This document shows positions 1 through 11,947 of a stretch of 64,000 bases of DNA, one piece after another. Location: contig NC_060064.1 in the NCBI RefSeq assembly GCF_020283565.1, positions 8,794,266-8,858,265 on the forward strand, written 5' to 3'. A program made the position numbers and the translations under genes. Position 1 is the first letter of the stretch. Each line of letters opens with the position of its first letter. The notes under the pieces are model-generated. The model saw only the letters and a program-made list of their open reading frames with translations, ran no database searches and had not been told where the DNA came from. Origin of the DNA: Trifolium pratense (lineage: Eukaryota; Streptophyta; Magnoliopsida; Fabales; Fabaceae).

Positions 1-1543
1 GTCAGAATTATTTAGCTAGTGGTTTCGTTTATCATTTTCACCATATGCTTAATTCTTTTTCTTTTCTATTTTGGTTTAATTTTATTTTTCTTAGTGAGGT
101 TTATGCCACTATCCTCTCTTTAATTTGTTTGCATCTTTAATTTTATGTGTCTTTTTAAGCAATGGAATATCAAAATTAGTAGTTAAAATGTTGGTGTAAT
201 AAAAAAGTATAAATTGTAAAGTAGTGACTAAATTGCTACGCCACTTTTCATTCATCAATCAAACAAAATTTAAGGTAGATAGTGAGATACTTTTAATATT
301 TGTCTTAGAAACTAAATGAAATCTTACGATTTTTCTTAGTGACTTAAATGAGTTTATTCTAAAAGTAATAAAGAAATTAAAATACAACTTAGCTCAATTG
401 CAAACTTGAAAACCTTCGTACCAGCCCAATCCACTAATTTGAATCCTAACCAAGATGATTAAGCATATGAAAACACCTCTATCCAAGTAGAGATTAAATT
501 CTTCCAAATTTGCTTCATACGACCAACTTGTATTACATTTCCAAATCTTCTCTATTAAAACCAAGTACCACTAAAAAAAAGTTAAGAAATTGCAGTTATA
601 TATATTTTTCATTGTCGCAATGTTATTCTTGAATATACATTTCATTGCTATATTTGAAAGAAAAAAAAGAACCTATCCAAAAAACAATGAGGAAAATACA
701 TTTGAAAATAGAATTACATTTTTCCTTGAAACAATAAGATAGTGTAGTTGATTTACTCAAGAGTAGACACGACTTGATGAAATTACTACAAAGAAGGTTA
801 GAAAACACAAAAAAGAAAAAAATAAGATTACAAAATATGAGACCATGGGCAAGTAGTGATGTGTGAGTATCAATATTTATAAAGACCATTGTGGTAAAAC
901 ATACAGTTTTTTTTTATATATAATTATTGAAAGGAACTCCAACAATCATGAGGGTTAATTGTATAATATAATAATAATAATTTTGCAGTTATAGTTGCAT
1001 CATATGAATACCTAAGGGTCAATCATAATTGTTTTTATTCCTTGTAATTAATCGTTTGATTGTTTTTTTTTTGATAAGCTAATCGTTTGATTGTTGATTT
1101 AACCTCTTGCAATGTGTAATAATATATTAATATGATTTATCTTGGTTTTTTTAGAAAATTAGATTATATATATTTAATAACAATACTAAAAATTATATAT
1201 ACATATAATTTATATGTACATATTTTAGTGACATATGGATATATTTTTTTGGTTTTTACGTATGAATGTTTTATTGATCCATATATACGAATTAAGTTTT
1301 TTATTTGGGCAAGTATATGGATATTTAGGTTACTCTTAATTATTTAGTCATTTACGTTTTCTATTAATCTATATTTATCATTTTATATATGCCAAAATAT
1401 AGTCTTTTGAAATTATGGGGGTTTCTTTTTCTATTCATTCATGTATTAATCATTAGACATGAAATTTAATTTGTGGAGGATAAATTTTATTTTAGATATT
1501 TTTAATAATTAAGAGAAGTTGGTAAATTTTCAATAAAAATATG

Positions 1544-1738
1544 GAGTTTTTTTAGAGGTGCCACATCATCACAATGAAGGCCTATGAGCAATTCAACCTT
1601 CCTTTTACTAGTCTAAACGAATAATTAAATTAAATATTTATAAGTGAATTTTTTTTTATCAAATAAGTTGAGTTTTCTTAGAGGTGCCACATCATCACAA
1701 TGCTTGCTTATGAACAACTCAACATTCCTTTTACTAGT
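1544..1738. repeat. Pair of about 69-bp direct repeats in the 5' flank
   Basis: Units 1544-1612 and 1670-1738 share AGAGGTGCCACATCATCACA and end in CCTTTTACTAGT. In copy 2 the first unit is followed by AAAAGATA, as after the second unit, which suggests conversion or slippage between the two. Confidence 0.75.
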
Positions 1739-1883
1739 AAAAGATAAGTTGCGGAAATCTATCCTCTTTTGCTAAATACCCAACCGACCTATTAGTAATT
1801 CACTAATTAATCTAAAAAAACATCAAATTTTTTATTTTATAATGTCTACTATTTAAATAACAGAAGAAGTAAAAATAAAGAGT

Positions 1884-2060
1884 TTAATTAATATGCACCG
1901 ACGGTGTAAAATAGTTTTACACCATCGTCCAATAAACAACCATTATTTTGCCATGTCATATCAAGAAAGTGGGGTGAAGTGGGGTGATGTGGCGGAAAAC
2001 ATGGTTGGTATTGGTTGATAGTGTAAAATTATTTTACACCGTCAGTGCATATCAATTAAA
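1884..2060. mobile_element. Short MITE with about 30-bp terminal inverted repeats
   Basis: The left end (TTAATTAATATGCACCGACG) is inverted at the right end (GTCAGTGCATATCAATTAAA). GTGTAAAATAGTTTTACAC is itself palindromic next to the left end. This MITE type is widespread in legume genomes by my recollection. Confidence 0.75.
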
Positions 2061-2284
2061 TCCAAAAATAAAACGCAGAAAAAAAAAAAACTCATCCATA
2101 TTTCATATACAAGGGACCAAGACCCCAACTTTGGGTTCATATTTAAAATGGACATTTTTGTAAAATCAGAAAAGAGGAGGTGTGTTTGTCAAAGGTGGGG
2201 GTGGATAGTAAACTAGTAATCCTCTAGCATGGAGTCCCATTTTCTTCTGTGTTGTTTACTACTATTAATCAACCATTAGAAACT

Positions 2285-2350
2285 CTTAAAAAAAAAAACA
2301 TATTATAACGTTAAAAAAAAAAACATATTATAACGTTAAAAAAAAAAATC
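2285..2350. repeat. A-rich tandem units, copy-number variable between copies
   Basis: Two units of about 24-25 bp (poly-A followed by CATATTATAACGTT) lie about 100-180 bp upstream of the TATA box. Copy 2 has three units (about 42070-42160). Confidence 0.8.
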
Positions 2351-2459
2351 AACACCATTAAAATTTAAAACAAAGGCTTAGCTAATCTCAGCCATTAACC
2401 GGAGCAAAGCTGCGCTCTCTCTTAACACTGAAACAACGGCCGAAATTGGTCTCCGAGAG

Positions 2460-2551
2460 TATAAAACCCTTCATTTTACCGTTACATATCTCAACGCCGA
2501 AACCCTAGCCTCTACATAACTTGATGTGTAACGGCTAATTCCGTAGCCACA
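2460..2551 (+). promoter_or_regulatory. ATM core promoter and 5' UTR, copy 1: TATA box and telo-box
   Basis: TATAAAA lies at 2460-2466, about 90 bp before the start codon. AAACCCTAG, a telo-box-type element common in 5' regions of plant housekeeping and cell-cycle genes, lies at 2500-2508, probably in the 5' UTR. A second telomere-like run (CCCTAAACCCTAA) sits in intron 1 near 2873-2886. The transcription start itself cannot be seen. Confidence 0.55.
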
Positions 2552-4995
2552 ATGGCGAAAATCAGTTCCAGAGACGTTCGAGAGATTGTAGAAAATCTCT
2601 CATCGGAGAAAGTTAAACCTCGCGAAGTAAGTAACCTTCAATCCCTTTCAAAACTCACTATTTACATTTCTTTACTTCATCGCTGCGAAAACTTTTTCAC
2701 TATTCGTTTTAGGTTTTAATTTCATGCATACTCTGTGTTCAATTTTGTTTTGAAATTCGTTATTCTGTTCTATCGGATTTCAATTTGTATGATTATCACT
2801 GGTTTGATTTGGATAAGGAAGTTGTTCATCTATTTGTTAATCTAATTTTAATTAGATTATTATAGTTATTATAACCCTAAACCCTAAAAAAAAATGATGC
2901 CGTGTTTGTTATGATTGAGTTGGATAAGCTTTATTTATTATTGAATTTTCTTTTCTGTGTACATGCTTCGAGGTTCTTGTATTTGATTCTAATTCGTGGT
3001 ACTATCTTTTACATTACCTGGAAGGGATCAAGTTGTTAAATAGTTGGTTAGAAGGAGAAAGATCATATAACTTCTGCAAATTTATTGGACTGAGTACGTC
3101 AAAGCTTAGGCCAGATGAAGTTCCTCACTGTAAGATTATTTTTAAATTTTTTACATGCATTGTTGGATGCAATAATATATATATTTATCAAGACAAGTTG
3201 TAAATTTTACCCATGCTTAATTAATCTATCTTAAATTGCTTTTGGGGGCAGCTGAAACGTGGCCTTTTCTGGTTTCTTTGGTTATTAAAGCTTCATCATT
3301 GGAAATATCCTCAAGTAAGCGGAGAAATCCAAAAATGATATATGCAAAGACTCTTAGACTTATTGTGCAGCGAGCAGAAGCTGCTAAGTATTCAGGTCAG
3401 TTTAGTTTGTAATATGACTATTCTTTTCTTTCCATTTGACCAGAAATAAATACTAAAGCATATGAAGCTAAATTATAAAATAAAACTGCACCCAAAAAAT
3501 ATTAGAAACTTATCAACCAAAAAATGTTAGAAACTTATCTTATGAAGTTAATATTGTTAATTTCCCCCCTCTTAATTACCTGTTTTCCTTTTTATTTTAG
3601 GCAAAATTCTGCCTTTGTCATCTGTGGTCAAACCACTTTTTAATCATGTTTGGGATGTCCTGAGCAATGTTCCAAGCTTTCGGTCAGAGTATGGGATTAT
3701 CCTCCGGCATCTATTGGCAGTCAGGGATTACAGTTTTCAGATGAGGAAGCGCGTTTATTGCAGTATGTTTTTGCAAACATGAAGCGTGTACCGTTGTGAC
3801 TTCTAACCACAACTGTCTGTTTTAATCTTCCTTTTTTGTTCTTCTAATCAAATTCTTTATGGCTAGGCCTGGTGATGCTGTATATTGAGAAAGTTGAAGC
3901 AAGCTTGAATGGTAAAAACATAAGTCATTTTACTTCCAAAGAAGAGGTCTTCCGCAATATCTTAACTCTTCATTCACTTTTGGATTATCCTCCTCGAGAC
4001 TACCCTGTTAATCTACGAGAAGACATTGTTAAGGGATTTGTCAAGATCTGTTCATTCACTAGGTATTTCCTAAGGCGATTCAATGTTTTTCTTTTTTACT
4101 ATTATCATTATCTGCTAGAGTACAATATGGCTTTTGTTTTGTTACTTTCTTCAGGGAAGAAGGAAAGATATCACGCAAACTTGTTGAATGTATCAATACA
4201 TATTTGTTAAATGATGGTCCAAATTTGGGCTTTCAGTTGTTGGAGATTCATAATGCTATGCAGGAGTTTATGTTTCAATGTTGGCTGACAACACATGATC
4301 GAGTGCTTAAGGTCTCTCACGGTTGCATTTATAAAAAATAAACTTATGAATTGCATTTACATTTTTCAAATTTCTATCATTATTTCTATTGCAGGATTCC
4401 CTAATGGTCTATGCAAGGACACAGTTAAATTTAATTAGAGGTGCTGATGATAGGCAGTTATTGGTAGTAGAACATCTTTTGGATGTGATTTATAAGGATC
4501 TTGATCAGGGTAGCGTGTCTAGTACTACAATGCCGCGGTGAGTGTCTTATGTTATCCATTTTATAATTTTAATGATGAATCTTTTTGTAGTTTATGATGA
4601 TCTTAATTAATATTCTACCCAGGGTTGATGGAAATATGGATGATAAACTTGGAACTTTGAGTAGCTCACAATGCGGCTTAGTGGAACTTGCAGCAGTTCT
4701 ATTTTATAGGGTAGTTACTAGAAACTCAGCCACCGATTCCTGGACTTAATATTCAAGTATCTGTGCACAGTTCTTGTTATGCTTCCTTTTTACTTCATTG
4801 TTTTTGTTTAGTGATGAATATCGGTCAGCTGGTATACTATGGAGCAGTTTCTCATGCTTTGTCTTTAGAGGTTTCAAGAAAAGTGCTTAGCACCCCCTGT
4901 GTCTTACTAGCCCTCTTCCTTTTCTCTAATTACATTTCGTTTTATTGTTGGGTTGATCTATTTGGTTTCGTAGACTTGTGAATTTTAGCTGCTAC

Positions 4996-4998
4996 TAC

Positions 4999-5060
<62 letters not shown>

Positions 5061-5098
5061 TTGTTGTTATTATTATTATTATTATATTATTATTATTT
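4996..5098. repeat. (TTA)n microsatellite in intron 8
   Basis: A long TTA/ATT run, interrupted once by CTTGTTG. It is 6 bp shorter in copy 2 (about 44806-44902). Confidence 0.9.
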
Positions 5099-5171
5099 CA
5101 TTTGTTAGAATATGATCCAGAGATATTTAAGTATGTAATTTTCAACTATTATTACTGTTTGTACTATTATA

Positions 5172-5482
5172 CACTCCCTCCATTGCATATTAACTGTCAT
5201 TTAAGGTATTGCACACATCTTAAGAAAATGATTCATTATACTAGTAATTCTCATTGCAAAATAATGTGTTAGGATGGATTAAAATATCCTTTACTCCCGT
5301 TCATAAGCAACCCACCCTGCTGTTGTAACTACTATTATATCCATGTCTTTCACTTTAATTGTTTTAAATTTTAATAAGGGTAACATTGAAAAAAGTAGCA
5401 AATACTCATGGCATTCTAAAGTGACAAGTAATGTGATATAAAAAAAATCCAAACAGGACACTTAGTATGACACGGAGGGAGT
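5172..5482. mobile_element. Stowaway-like MITE in intron 8
   Basis: The ends read CACTCCCTCC... and ...CGGAGGGAGTA, imperfect inverted repeats that continue into GTCATTT-like and AGTGACA/GACACTT motifs. The flanking TA fits a Tc1/mariner-type target site. About 310 bp with no coding capacity. Confidence 0.7.
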
Positions 5483-7613
5483 AATTTTTTTCTGTACAAG
5501 AATTTCAATATTGGTTGCTAATCAGATTTACTCCTCAGGCGTGTCTTAATACAACCAGGGCCTCATTAAGTGAAAAACGGGTTAAGAGAGAACCTGCTGC
5601 TGTGGTTTTGAGGGAGGCACTCGTGAAAGGAAAATGGCTATGGTAATTTATACGCTAATTTGAGGGGTGTACGTAATACATTTTCTATTTCATACTGGGA
5701 CCAACTACTAGTTTTATGCCTATGTGAATTGCTAGTTTTTATCTTTCCTTATCCTGTCTTTTTTCTTGTCTTATAATTTCTTATTCCATCTGTTCACCTC
5801 TATATCTAGCGTTTTTGCTTGGGATTTATGTCTCAATATAATTTTCTGCTATTTGTTATAAGTTACTTGTTTCATCACTGTAGGACAACTGGTAAACAAT
5901 ATTATGCATTCACATAATTATTTCTTTCATAACATGAAAAAGATCAGTTTGTACTTGGATGAAAGCAAGCCATGTATTTCCCTTCTCATATTCATGCAAT
6001 TAGAAATTCACTTTTGTTGTGTATGTTTGAATACATCTTCTGATATCATAATGCCGAAATTAATATTGTTGTGTATGTTAATTTACATTATTATTTAAAT
6101 TAAATATCATCATGCCAATATCTGATGAGGATCTATGCTATACGAATGCTGCATTTTGTTATCTAACTCGAAACTTCCATACTCGCATTTGCAAAGATCT
6201 GTTGCTGTACTGGTTTGATGGCATATGGATGAGCTTTGACAGGTAATTTAGCATTGGTAGGGTAAACAAAGGAACTGTTACTCTGACAATTTTTTTTTCA
6301 ACTTTGGTTCAAAATTACAGTCAGTTTTCTGCACAAAATATTGCTTAGGAATTAGCGGATATTAAAATTCCTGACTCTCTTTCCCTCTATTAATTTTGAT
6401 GTTAAGATCTGAATATTTTTAGATAATAATAATTTACATGTTCATTCACACATGTTCTCTCTCACTCTCTCTTTACCGTTTTTCCTTTTTTTTTTTTGAC
6501 GTGGTTTGTCTTCACTTTTCCCCCTTTCTCCTATACTTAAATTGCTTTCTTTTTTTCCTTTAAGTATTTTGTTTATAAAATTAATGACAAAAAGTTAATA
6601 TTATCTGTGGGAATAATGTTCCTGGTTTGAGAGACATCTTATGATTGATAATTTGCTGGTTGCAACTTGCAATTGCTTCAAACACTTGATTATTTTTCTC
6701 ATGGTTTGAACTGAATATATCGCTATGCATGTATAATACATACTTGTAATAAAGAATGTTAATGTTCACCTCAATAGTTTACAAAGTTGGGATGATATTG
6801 CAGAATCCTTAATTCTGCAAATGTTGATCGGGCCTACGATGGTTTGTTGTGGACTCTGCGGTATGCTACTGTGAATTGACATAATGGTTCTTTTTACTCT
6901 ATATTATTGTCTCTTTTGCATTTCTGATTTGTTCTTTAAACTTATATAATGGACTCTGTCCACCCTTTGAATGTTGTGTACTTATTATGTCTGTTCAATT
7001 GCATCTAAAGGAGTTTGCAGGAACTTTCGTCTGCTCTGTTGCTTCCAAATTCAATGATGAAGATATCGTCAATGCCACCTTCCACTTTGAATGAGGTCTT
7101 TTTTATTTTTGAGTTCTAACAAAAAAAATAAATAATAGTTAGGGTTGGCAAAGGAGGCTGACAATGACATGTGAAATTGCTTTTGGCCAGTTTCTTTTGA
7201 ATTAATGGGACTTTTCACTTCTTAAGCTGTGTTTTTCTTTATTTCTTTTTTGTTAAGGAGAATACTTATCTGTATTTTAGTTGGGTATAACATATGGGTA
7301 CAGACTTTTGTGAAAGCAATGTAAAGAGAAAAGGATCTTTAGTATCACTTATTCTAGATATTTGTCATTATTTGTTGCTTCTATGGTATCATATTTTCTT
7401 TCTTAATTATTCATTGCTTTAATCAAGTGAATTTTTGCAGTTCATGAATGGTTGGAAAGTAATATGGAGTACTATTGTGCATGGGTTGCCGATTTTCAGC
7501 AATATAGCCACTCTTGTAAGTTTGTTGACAGAGTCCTCCTCTCAATTTTATGTTGTAGTTTTTTTTTTATGGGTATCATGATACTCCTTGCAGATATAAT
7601 TAATATTAAATAG

Positions 7614-8700
7614 TGTTGAAATTAGAGGATTTTAGACATAGAGAGGAGAGGAAGAACAAAAGCTTGTAAAATACGATTTTGATTCGTGATTTGATGATGC
7701 TTGGATGATTATAAAAGGTTGGGCCCTACCCCTATTCATAGGGATATATGACTCCCGATCTTAATTAAATAGGGAAACTAGTAATGAAAATAACTAACCC
7801 AATCCTATGAGATGAATCAGGGTATTCTTGAGATAAGAAATACCCCAAGTCCAAGTGAATAACAACTATAAACAATATTGTTGAATAAGGAAGAATGTTG
7901 TTGAATAAGAGAGAAAATGAGAGGAATATGGTGAAACTGTGTCTAAACTACACTAAGGAGATTCTATTATATAAGCTCAGAAACAAATCAATATTCAATC
8001 ATCAACATTAATTACAATGGAATATTCTAGAATATATATACTACCTCCTTTTCTTTTTAATTGTCATTTTATGGTTGCTTACACCTACCAATGAAGCTAA
8101 TACGTTTTTTTTACTTTACAACAAATAATTTTCCCTTTACCTATAATACCATTAACGATGTATTATCTCACTTCACCTTTTTTTCCTCTGCAATAAACAG
8201 TCAGAGTTAATTTTGACAAAACTGTAATAAATATTACTTTGAATTTTGAAAATGACAATTAAAAAGAAACATTTTTTATTTTTTTTTAATTTTTTATAGA
8301 AAACGACACTTAAAATGGAACAGAGGGAGTACTTAACTATTAATTCAAATATCAACACTCCCCCTCAAGCTGGAGCATATAAATCAAATGCACCAAACTT
8401 GCCACATATATAACTGATTCTAGGACTTCGCAGGGATTTTGTAAAAACATTCATCAACTGATTATTGGAATCGAAAAAACTTGTGACAATGTTGCCAGAT
8501 TCGATATTTTCTCTGCAAAATGACAAGTTTATCTGTATATGCTTGGTCCTAATGAAAATCTGGATTTGAGGCAATATGCAATGCAACTTGATTATCACAA
8601 ATTAGTGTAATTAGCTTTGCGGCTTGAAATTGAAGCTCTTTTAGTAACAGCTTCAACCAAACGGCTCACGTGTTACTAATGCCATGATCCTGTATTCTTG
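7614..8700 (-). mobile_element. Ty1-copia 3' end: RNase H remnant, polypurine tract and 3' LTR, with nested MITE
   Basis: Reading leftwards, 8700-8365 encodes a decayed RNase H C-terminus (IRTKHIQINLSF, then RISYICGKFGAFDLYAPA), related to the copia pattern H-R-TKHIEIDCHF. A GAGGGGGAGTG polypurine tract (8359-8372 region) precedes an LTR that starts TGTTGATATT and extends towards 7898 or 7614 (both have TGTTGAA). The LTR is interrupted by the MITE at 8040-8332. The coding part has a stop and frame breaks, so it is dead. There is no 5' half nearby. Confidence 0.7.
8040..8332. mobile_element. Stowaway-like MITE nested in the copia LTR
   Basis: The left end ACTACCTCC...AATTGTCATTTT is inverted at the right end, AACGACACTTAAAATGG...CAGAGGGAGTAC. 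Its position inside the LTR makes it younger than the copia insertion. Confidence 0.7.
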
Positions 8701-9642
8701 TTACTATTTAAATGAATTAGTGCAGGTACTCTATTTAAAACTCAGAAATATATATGTTATTTTCACCAATGTATTTTTATTTCCTTCGCAGCTAATCGTT
8801 TTGTTTGTTTCAACTAAGATCTTGATTTTCCCCATTCTGTATTCTTTTTCTGTATTCGTGTTCTAGTTTCCCTTGATTAGAATTTTTTGTTTTCATAGTC
8901 TGCTTTGTCTATGCATCTTGCATTTTTTCTCATGTTACTTTTCAAGGAGAAAGTCTCATGTAAGTTGCCAAAGCATCATATTTTTCATGTGATTTTTTAC
9001 TTGATGTTAGATTAGTAATTGACCTATATAAGCTTAAGTTTATATAGAATTGTGTTACCAAATTGATTTCGAATTTCCGCATAGAAAGTTTTGAATGTGG
9101 AAAATAACTCATAAATAGGGTAATCAACCGTAGTAATATAATAAACCGTAGTAAGATAATAATTTGCAATGATTACAAAAATAATTCAATCGGATCCTTA
9201 TGGCAGTAAGTTTGCCACGCCCATAGGGTAATTCACACCTTTTTCTACAAAAACAAAAGATGGAGCAAGCTTTGAGTCTTCAATTGTCCATTTGCACATC
9301 TCTTCTTATAGTATTCTAGTTGTGACTTGTGGTTACATTTTCTATTTCTTGTTGCTCAATAAAAAACAAGTTTTGCAAATGTAATGGAGAAAAACTCCCT
9401 CATCTCGATAGAGCGTATAATGTTTTGACAATACTTACTTTAATAGCCGATTTTATGCAGTTGAGTTAACCCCAAAGTCTAAAATGGTATTAGAGCCTAT
9501 CCTAGATGTGTTGTTGGGTCACTCATTTTCGAAACACCAGGCTCACTAGCCTTGTGTGTGAGAGGGTCTATTGGAGAAAATTCCGAGTCCCGCATCGCCT
9601 AGATTGGGAAATCCTTACCTAGCAAGCCAATTTTGTATAGGA
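8701..9642. other. Intron 13 middle part, no gene recognised
   Basis: AT-rich sequence. The stretch about 9465-9640 (TTGAGTTAACCCCAAAG..., GGTATTAGAGCC) looks like a common plant dispersed repeat. An ATM exon expected between exon 13 and exon 14 was not found here. The same stretch in copy 2 is 48504-49445. Confidence 0.5.
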
Positions 9643-10590
9643 TGTTAATAGCGGCGCTATAGCGTGCTATAGCGCTATAGCATAGAGTTTTACCACCTCT
9701 CTGCTATGCTATAAGACTGCTTTCCGCTATTTAGAGAAGCGGAAATAGCGGCCGCTATTTGCAGGAAAATAGCGTTTTGTTAGCGGTGGTGTAGCGTTTT
9801 GGTAGCGCTATTTGGCCGCTTTAGCGTTTTGGAGGGAAAAAAAATTGATGAAAATCTTTATTTTGGAAATAAATCATAAGTGAGGGGTATTTTGCACTTT
9901 TCTACACATCAAAAAGCTACCAACACATCACAACACGTGATTTACTTTTCTATTTGAGTTGTTTCTTCTTTCTTTTCTCACATCACGCTCTTCTCCCCTT
10001 CAACGGACTCCTTCACCAAATCACCTCTTCTCCTTCAACATCTCCTTCACCAAATCGACTCCTCTGTTTCCTTTCACCAAATCAACTGCTCTTCTCCTCT
10101 TCTTACAAGCTTTGTTCCTTTCTCAAATCTTAATGTGGTGGAGCTTAGAAGTGAAGATGAGGCAGAAGCAGATGTGGTCTCAAGGGCTTCAAAAGATTAA
10201 TGGCTTGTCATTATTTTGTCTACTTTTAGAACTTGCTTATGCTTTATTTTAATGGGATGTCATTTTGAGTACTTCTAGAATTTTAATGGTATGTCTTTTT
10301 GAGTACTTCTAGAATTTTAATGGGATGTCATTTCGAGTACTTCTAGAACTTCATGGAATGTTATTAGTCTTTATTTAGAACCTATTTTGATGGTAAATGA
10401 CAATATTTAGTATAATTATTAAGTAAGAAAGTCCTTTTAATTTTGTGTATTTTCCTATTTTAGTATTTATGTATGTTGTTGGAATTTATGTTTAATTTGT
10501 ACATGACCGCTATACCGCTATAGCGCTACCCGCTACACCGCAATAGCATTTTTGAGGTTCGGCGCTACACGCCGCTATCCGAGATTAACA
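9643..10590. mobile_element. Candidate hAT-like non-autonomous transposon rich in AGCG/CGCTAT subterminal motifs
   Basis: The ends TGTTAATAGCGGCG... and ...CGCCGCTATCCGAGATTAACA are imperfect inverted repeats. Both subterminal regions are full of GCTATAGCGC-type motifs in both orientations, as expected of transposase-binding arrays. Between them a short acidic frame (VELRSEDEAEADVVSRASKD, then stop, about 10136-10198) could be the tail of a transposase gene. Flanks share only ATAGG, so the target duplication is unclear. The class is inferred. Confidence 0.55.
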
Positions 10591-10782
10591 ACATAGGGCT
10601 GTGTTAGACACAATCTAAGAATACGTGGGTTAATTCCAAGCCCTATTTAGGTAGAAATGAAAAATATTTCTATGCTGATCCACATTTGTTTTAAATTTAC
10701 TGTCATGCAGACTGATCTGCCGGATATTTTACATCTTAGAAAGAACCTTTTGAAGGCAGTTTTGAATCATCTTGATTGGAAG

Positions 10783-11355
10783 GTATGCTTTTCTTTAAAT
10801 TGCGATTAACAAAGTATTTTATCCTGCATTATACTTATACAATTAGGAAAATATATAATTTAAAATAGACAACTTGTATTACTCAATGAGATTGTACAGT
10901 ACACACATATACTAGAAGAAATGGCTGTGTTTCTTGGACACCCGTCTACCCCAAATTGAAAAAGGATCAGGGTTAGCCTTCACTACGGCTGAACTGAACT
11001 CAAATATGTGGAACTAGGATTTCAGAACCTTGCTGTACATATCAACTTGATAATTTAGAATAAATTACTTGTATTACTCAATGAGACTGTACAAATATTT
11101 AGACATTAGAATATCTCCAAATAAGGAAAGGAAGAGGAAAATGAGGAAACTATATCAAATAATCATAATAAAGGGAGAGACTAATCCTAACTATGTCTAT
11201 AATGAAAAATAACAATGGTAAAAGGGCACCACCTCGAATCACTTTAGTATTACGATCTCATACAATTATACGAATATTTGACAATATGTTCTCAAACACT
11301 TAACTTACAATAATATATAGGCATCAGTTTCATTTTTCTGTTCCTTATTGTGCAG
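10783..11355. other. Intron 14, AT-rich, no gene recognised
   Basis: It contains a duplicated phrase (ACTTGTATTACTCAATGAGA at about 10871 and 11066), a short internal direct repeat. Nothing else is recognised. Copy 2: 50586-51158. Confidence 0.5.
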
Positions 11356-11947
11356 GGTTATTCAAAATTGACTGAGCGGATGGGTTTGTATCTGCCAAGT
11401 GCTATGTTTGCACTTTGTGTAGGTTTTCTTACGTTCACTGAATTCTTTAAAGAAATTGGTCTAGTTCACATCTCTTTCGATGTTATTGAATCTCTTGATA
11501 ATAGTAATAACCTATGACTCTTCCATATACTGATATTTGATTGAATAGATTTACTTGAACTATTACTAAGAAACTCGCTATGATGTTTAGTGTAGGTTGA
11601 AGACCCTAAACATCAATGCTTGCAACAATTTTTGGATTGCTCCGTAGAAGTTCTCACAGAAATTCACAAAGTTTCCAATGCTGAGGTGTGATCCTTTACT
11701 TACAAAAGCTTGTTTGCGTTAACTCTCATGGTTGCATAAAGGCATCGATAATTTTGCAGGTTTCTGAGCTGCAAATGTTTCCAGGCATACGGGTTCCCCA
11801 AGAAATAAGTGATCAACTTTTGCTTGAAATGGAGACCTCTATTCTTGAAGTGTTGGAGCAAGAGGAAAATAATGAGACACATATACCTGATATTTTCTTA
11901 AAATGTTCTCTCTTGTCTAACCTACTATACGGTTATTTCTTCATAAG

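Larger units (their letters stand above)
1..2459. other. 5' flank of ATM copy 1, AT-rich, no gene recognised
   Basis: Apart from the repeats listed separately (direct repeat 1544-1738, MITE 1884-2060, A-rich tandem units 2285-2350) I see no gene. Open frames at 623-889 and 1132-1347 have low-complexity composition and no recognisable domain. The matching flank of copy 2 is 39784-42269. Confidence 0.6.
2552..7515 (+). pseudogene. ATM: ATM copy 1, exons 1-13 (N-terminal helical repeats)
   Basis: Exons: 2552-2626, 2973-3129 (or 3021-3129), 3252-3395, 3601-3762, 3867-4062, 4155-4311, 4395-4537, 4623-4710, 5539-5642, 6144-6242, 6804-6860, 7011-7095, 7441-7515. The protein begins MAKISSRDVREIVENLSSEK, and the start ATG lies about 90 bp after a TATA box. 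Phases match at every junction if exon 2 starts at 3021 or 2973 and exon 10 at 6144. However, 3021 is preceded by TG and 6144 by AC, not AG. The AG at 2971-2972 would add 16 in-frame residues without a stop. The AG at 6128-6129 would put exon 10 out of frame and hit a stop. Exons 3-9 and 11-13 look clean. The end of exon 5 is AG|GTATTT here, unlike copy 2. Confidence 0.82.

Noticed and set aside
623..1347. Open frames in the 5' flank (623-889 on minus, 1132-1347 on plus), repeated at 40406-41127
   Set aside because: Low-complexity Phe/Ile/Tyr-rich translations of AT-rich DNA with no domain; one differs between the copies without pattern.
2871..2887. Telomere-like CCCTAAACCCTAA as an interstitial telomere
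   Set aside because: Fewer than three units in an intron; better viewed as a telo-box-type motif.
3872..4210. A 112-residue open frame as a separate small gene
   Set aside because: It is ATM exon 5 read through its donor into intron 5 and exon 6.
4996..5098. CRISPR-like regular repeat
   Set aside because: A simple TTA microsatellite in a plant intron; no spacers.
9959..10252. A 97-residue Ser/Phe/Leu-rich frame as a gene
   Set aside because: It lies inside the hAT-like element and is out of frame with the acidic VELRSEDEAEADV stretch; no recognisable product.
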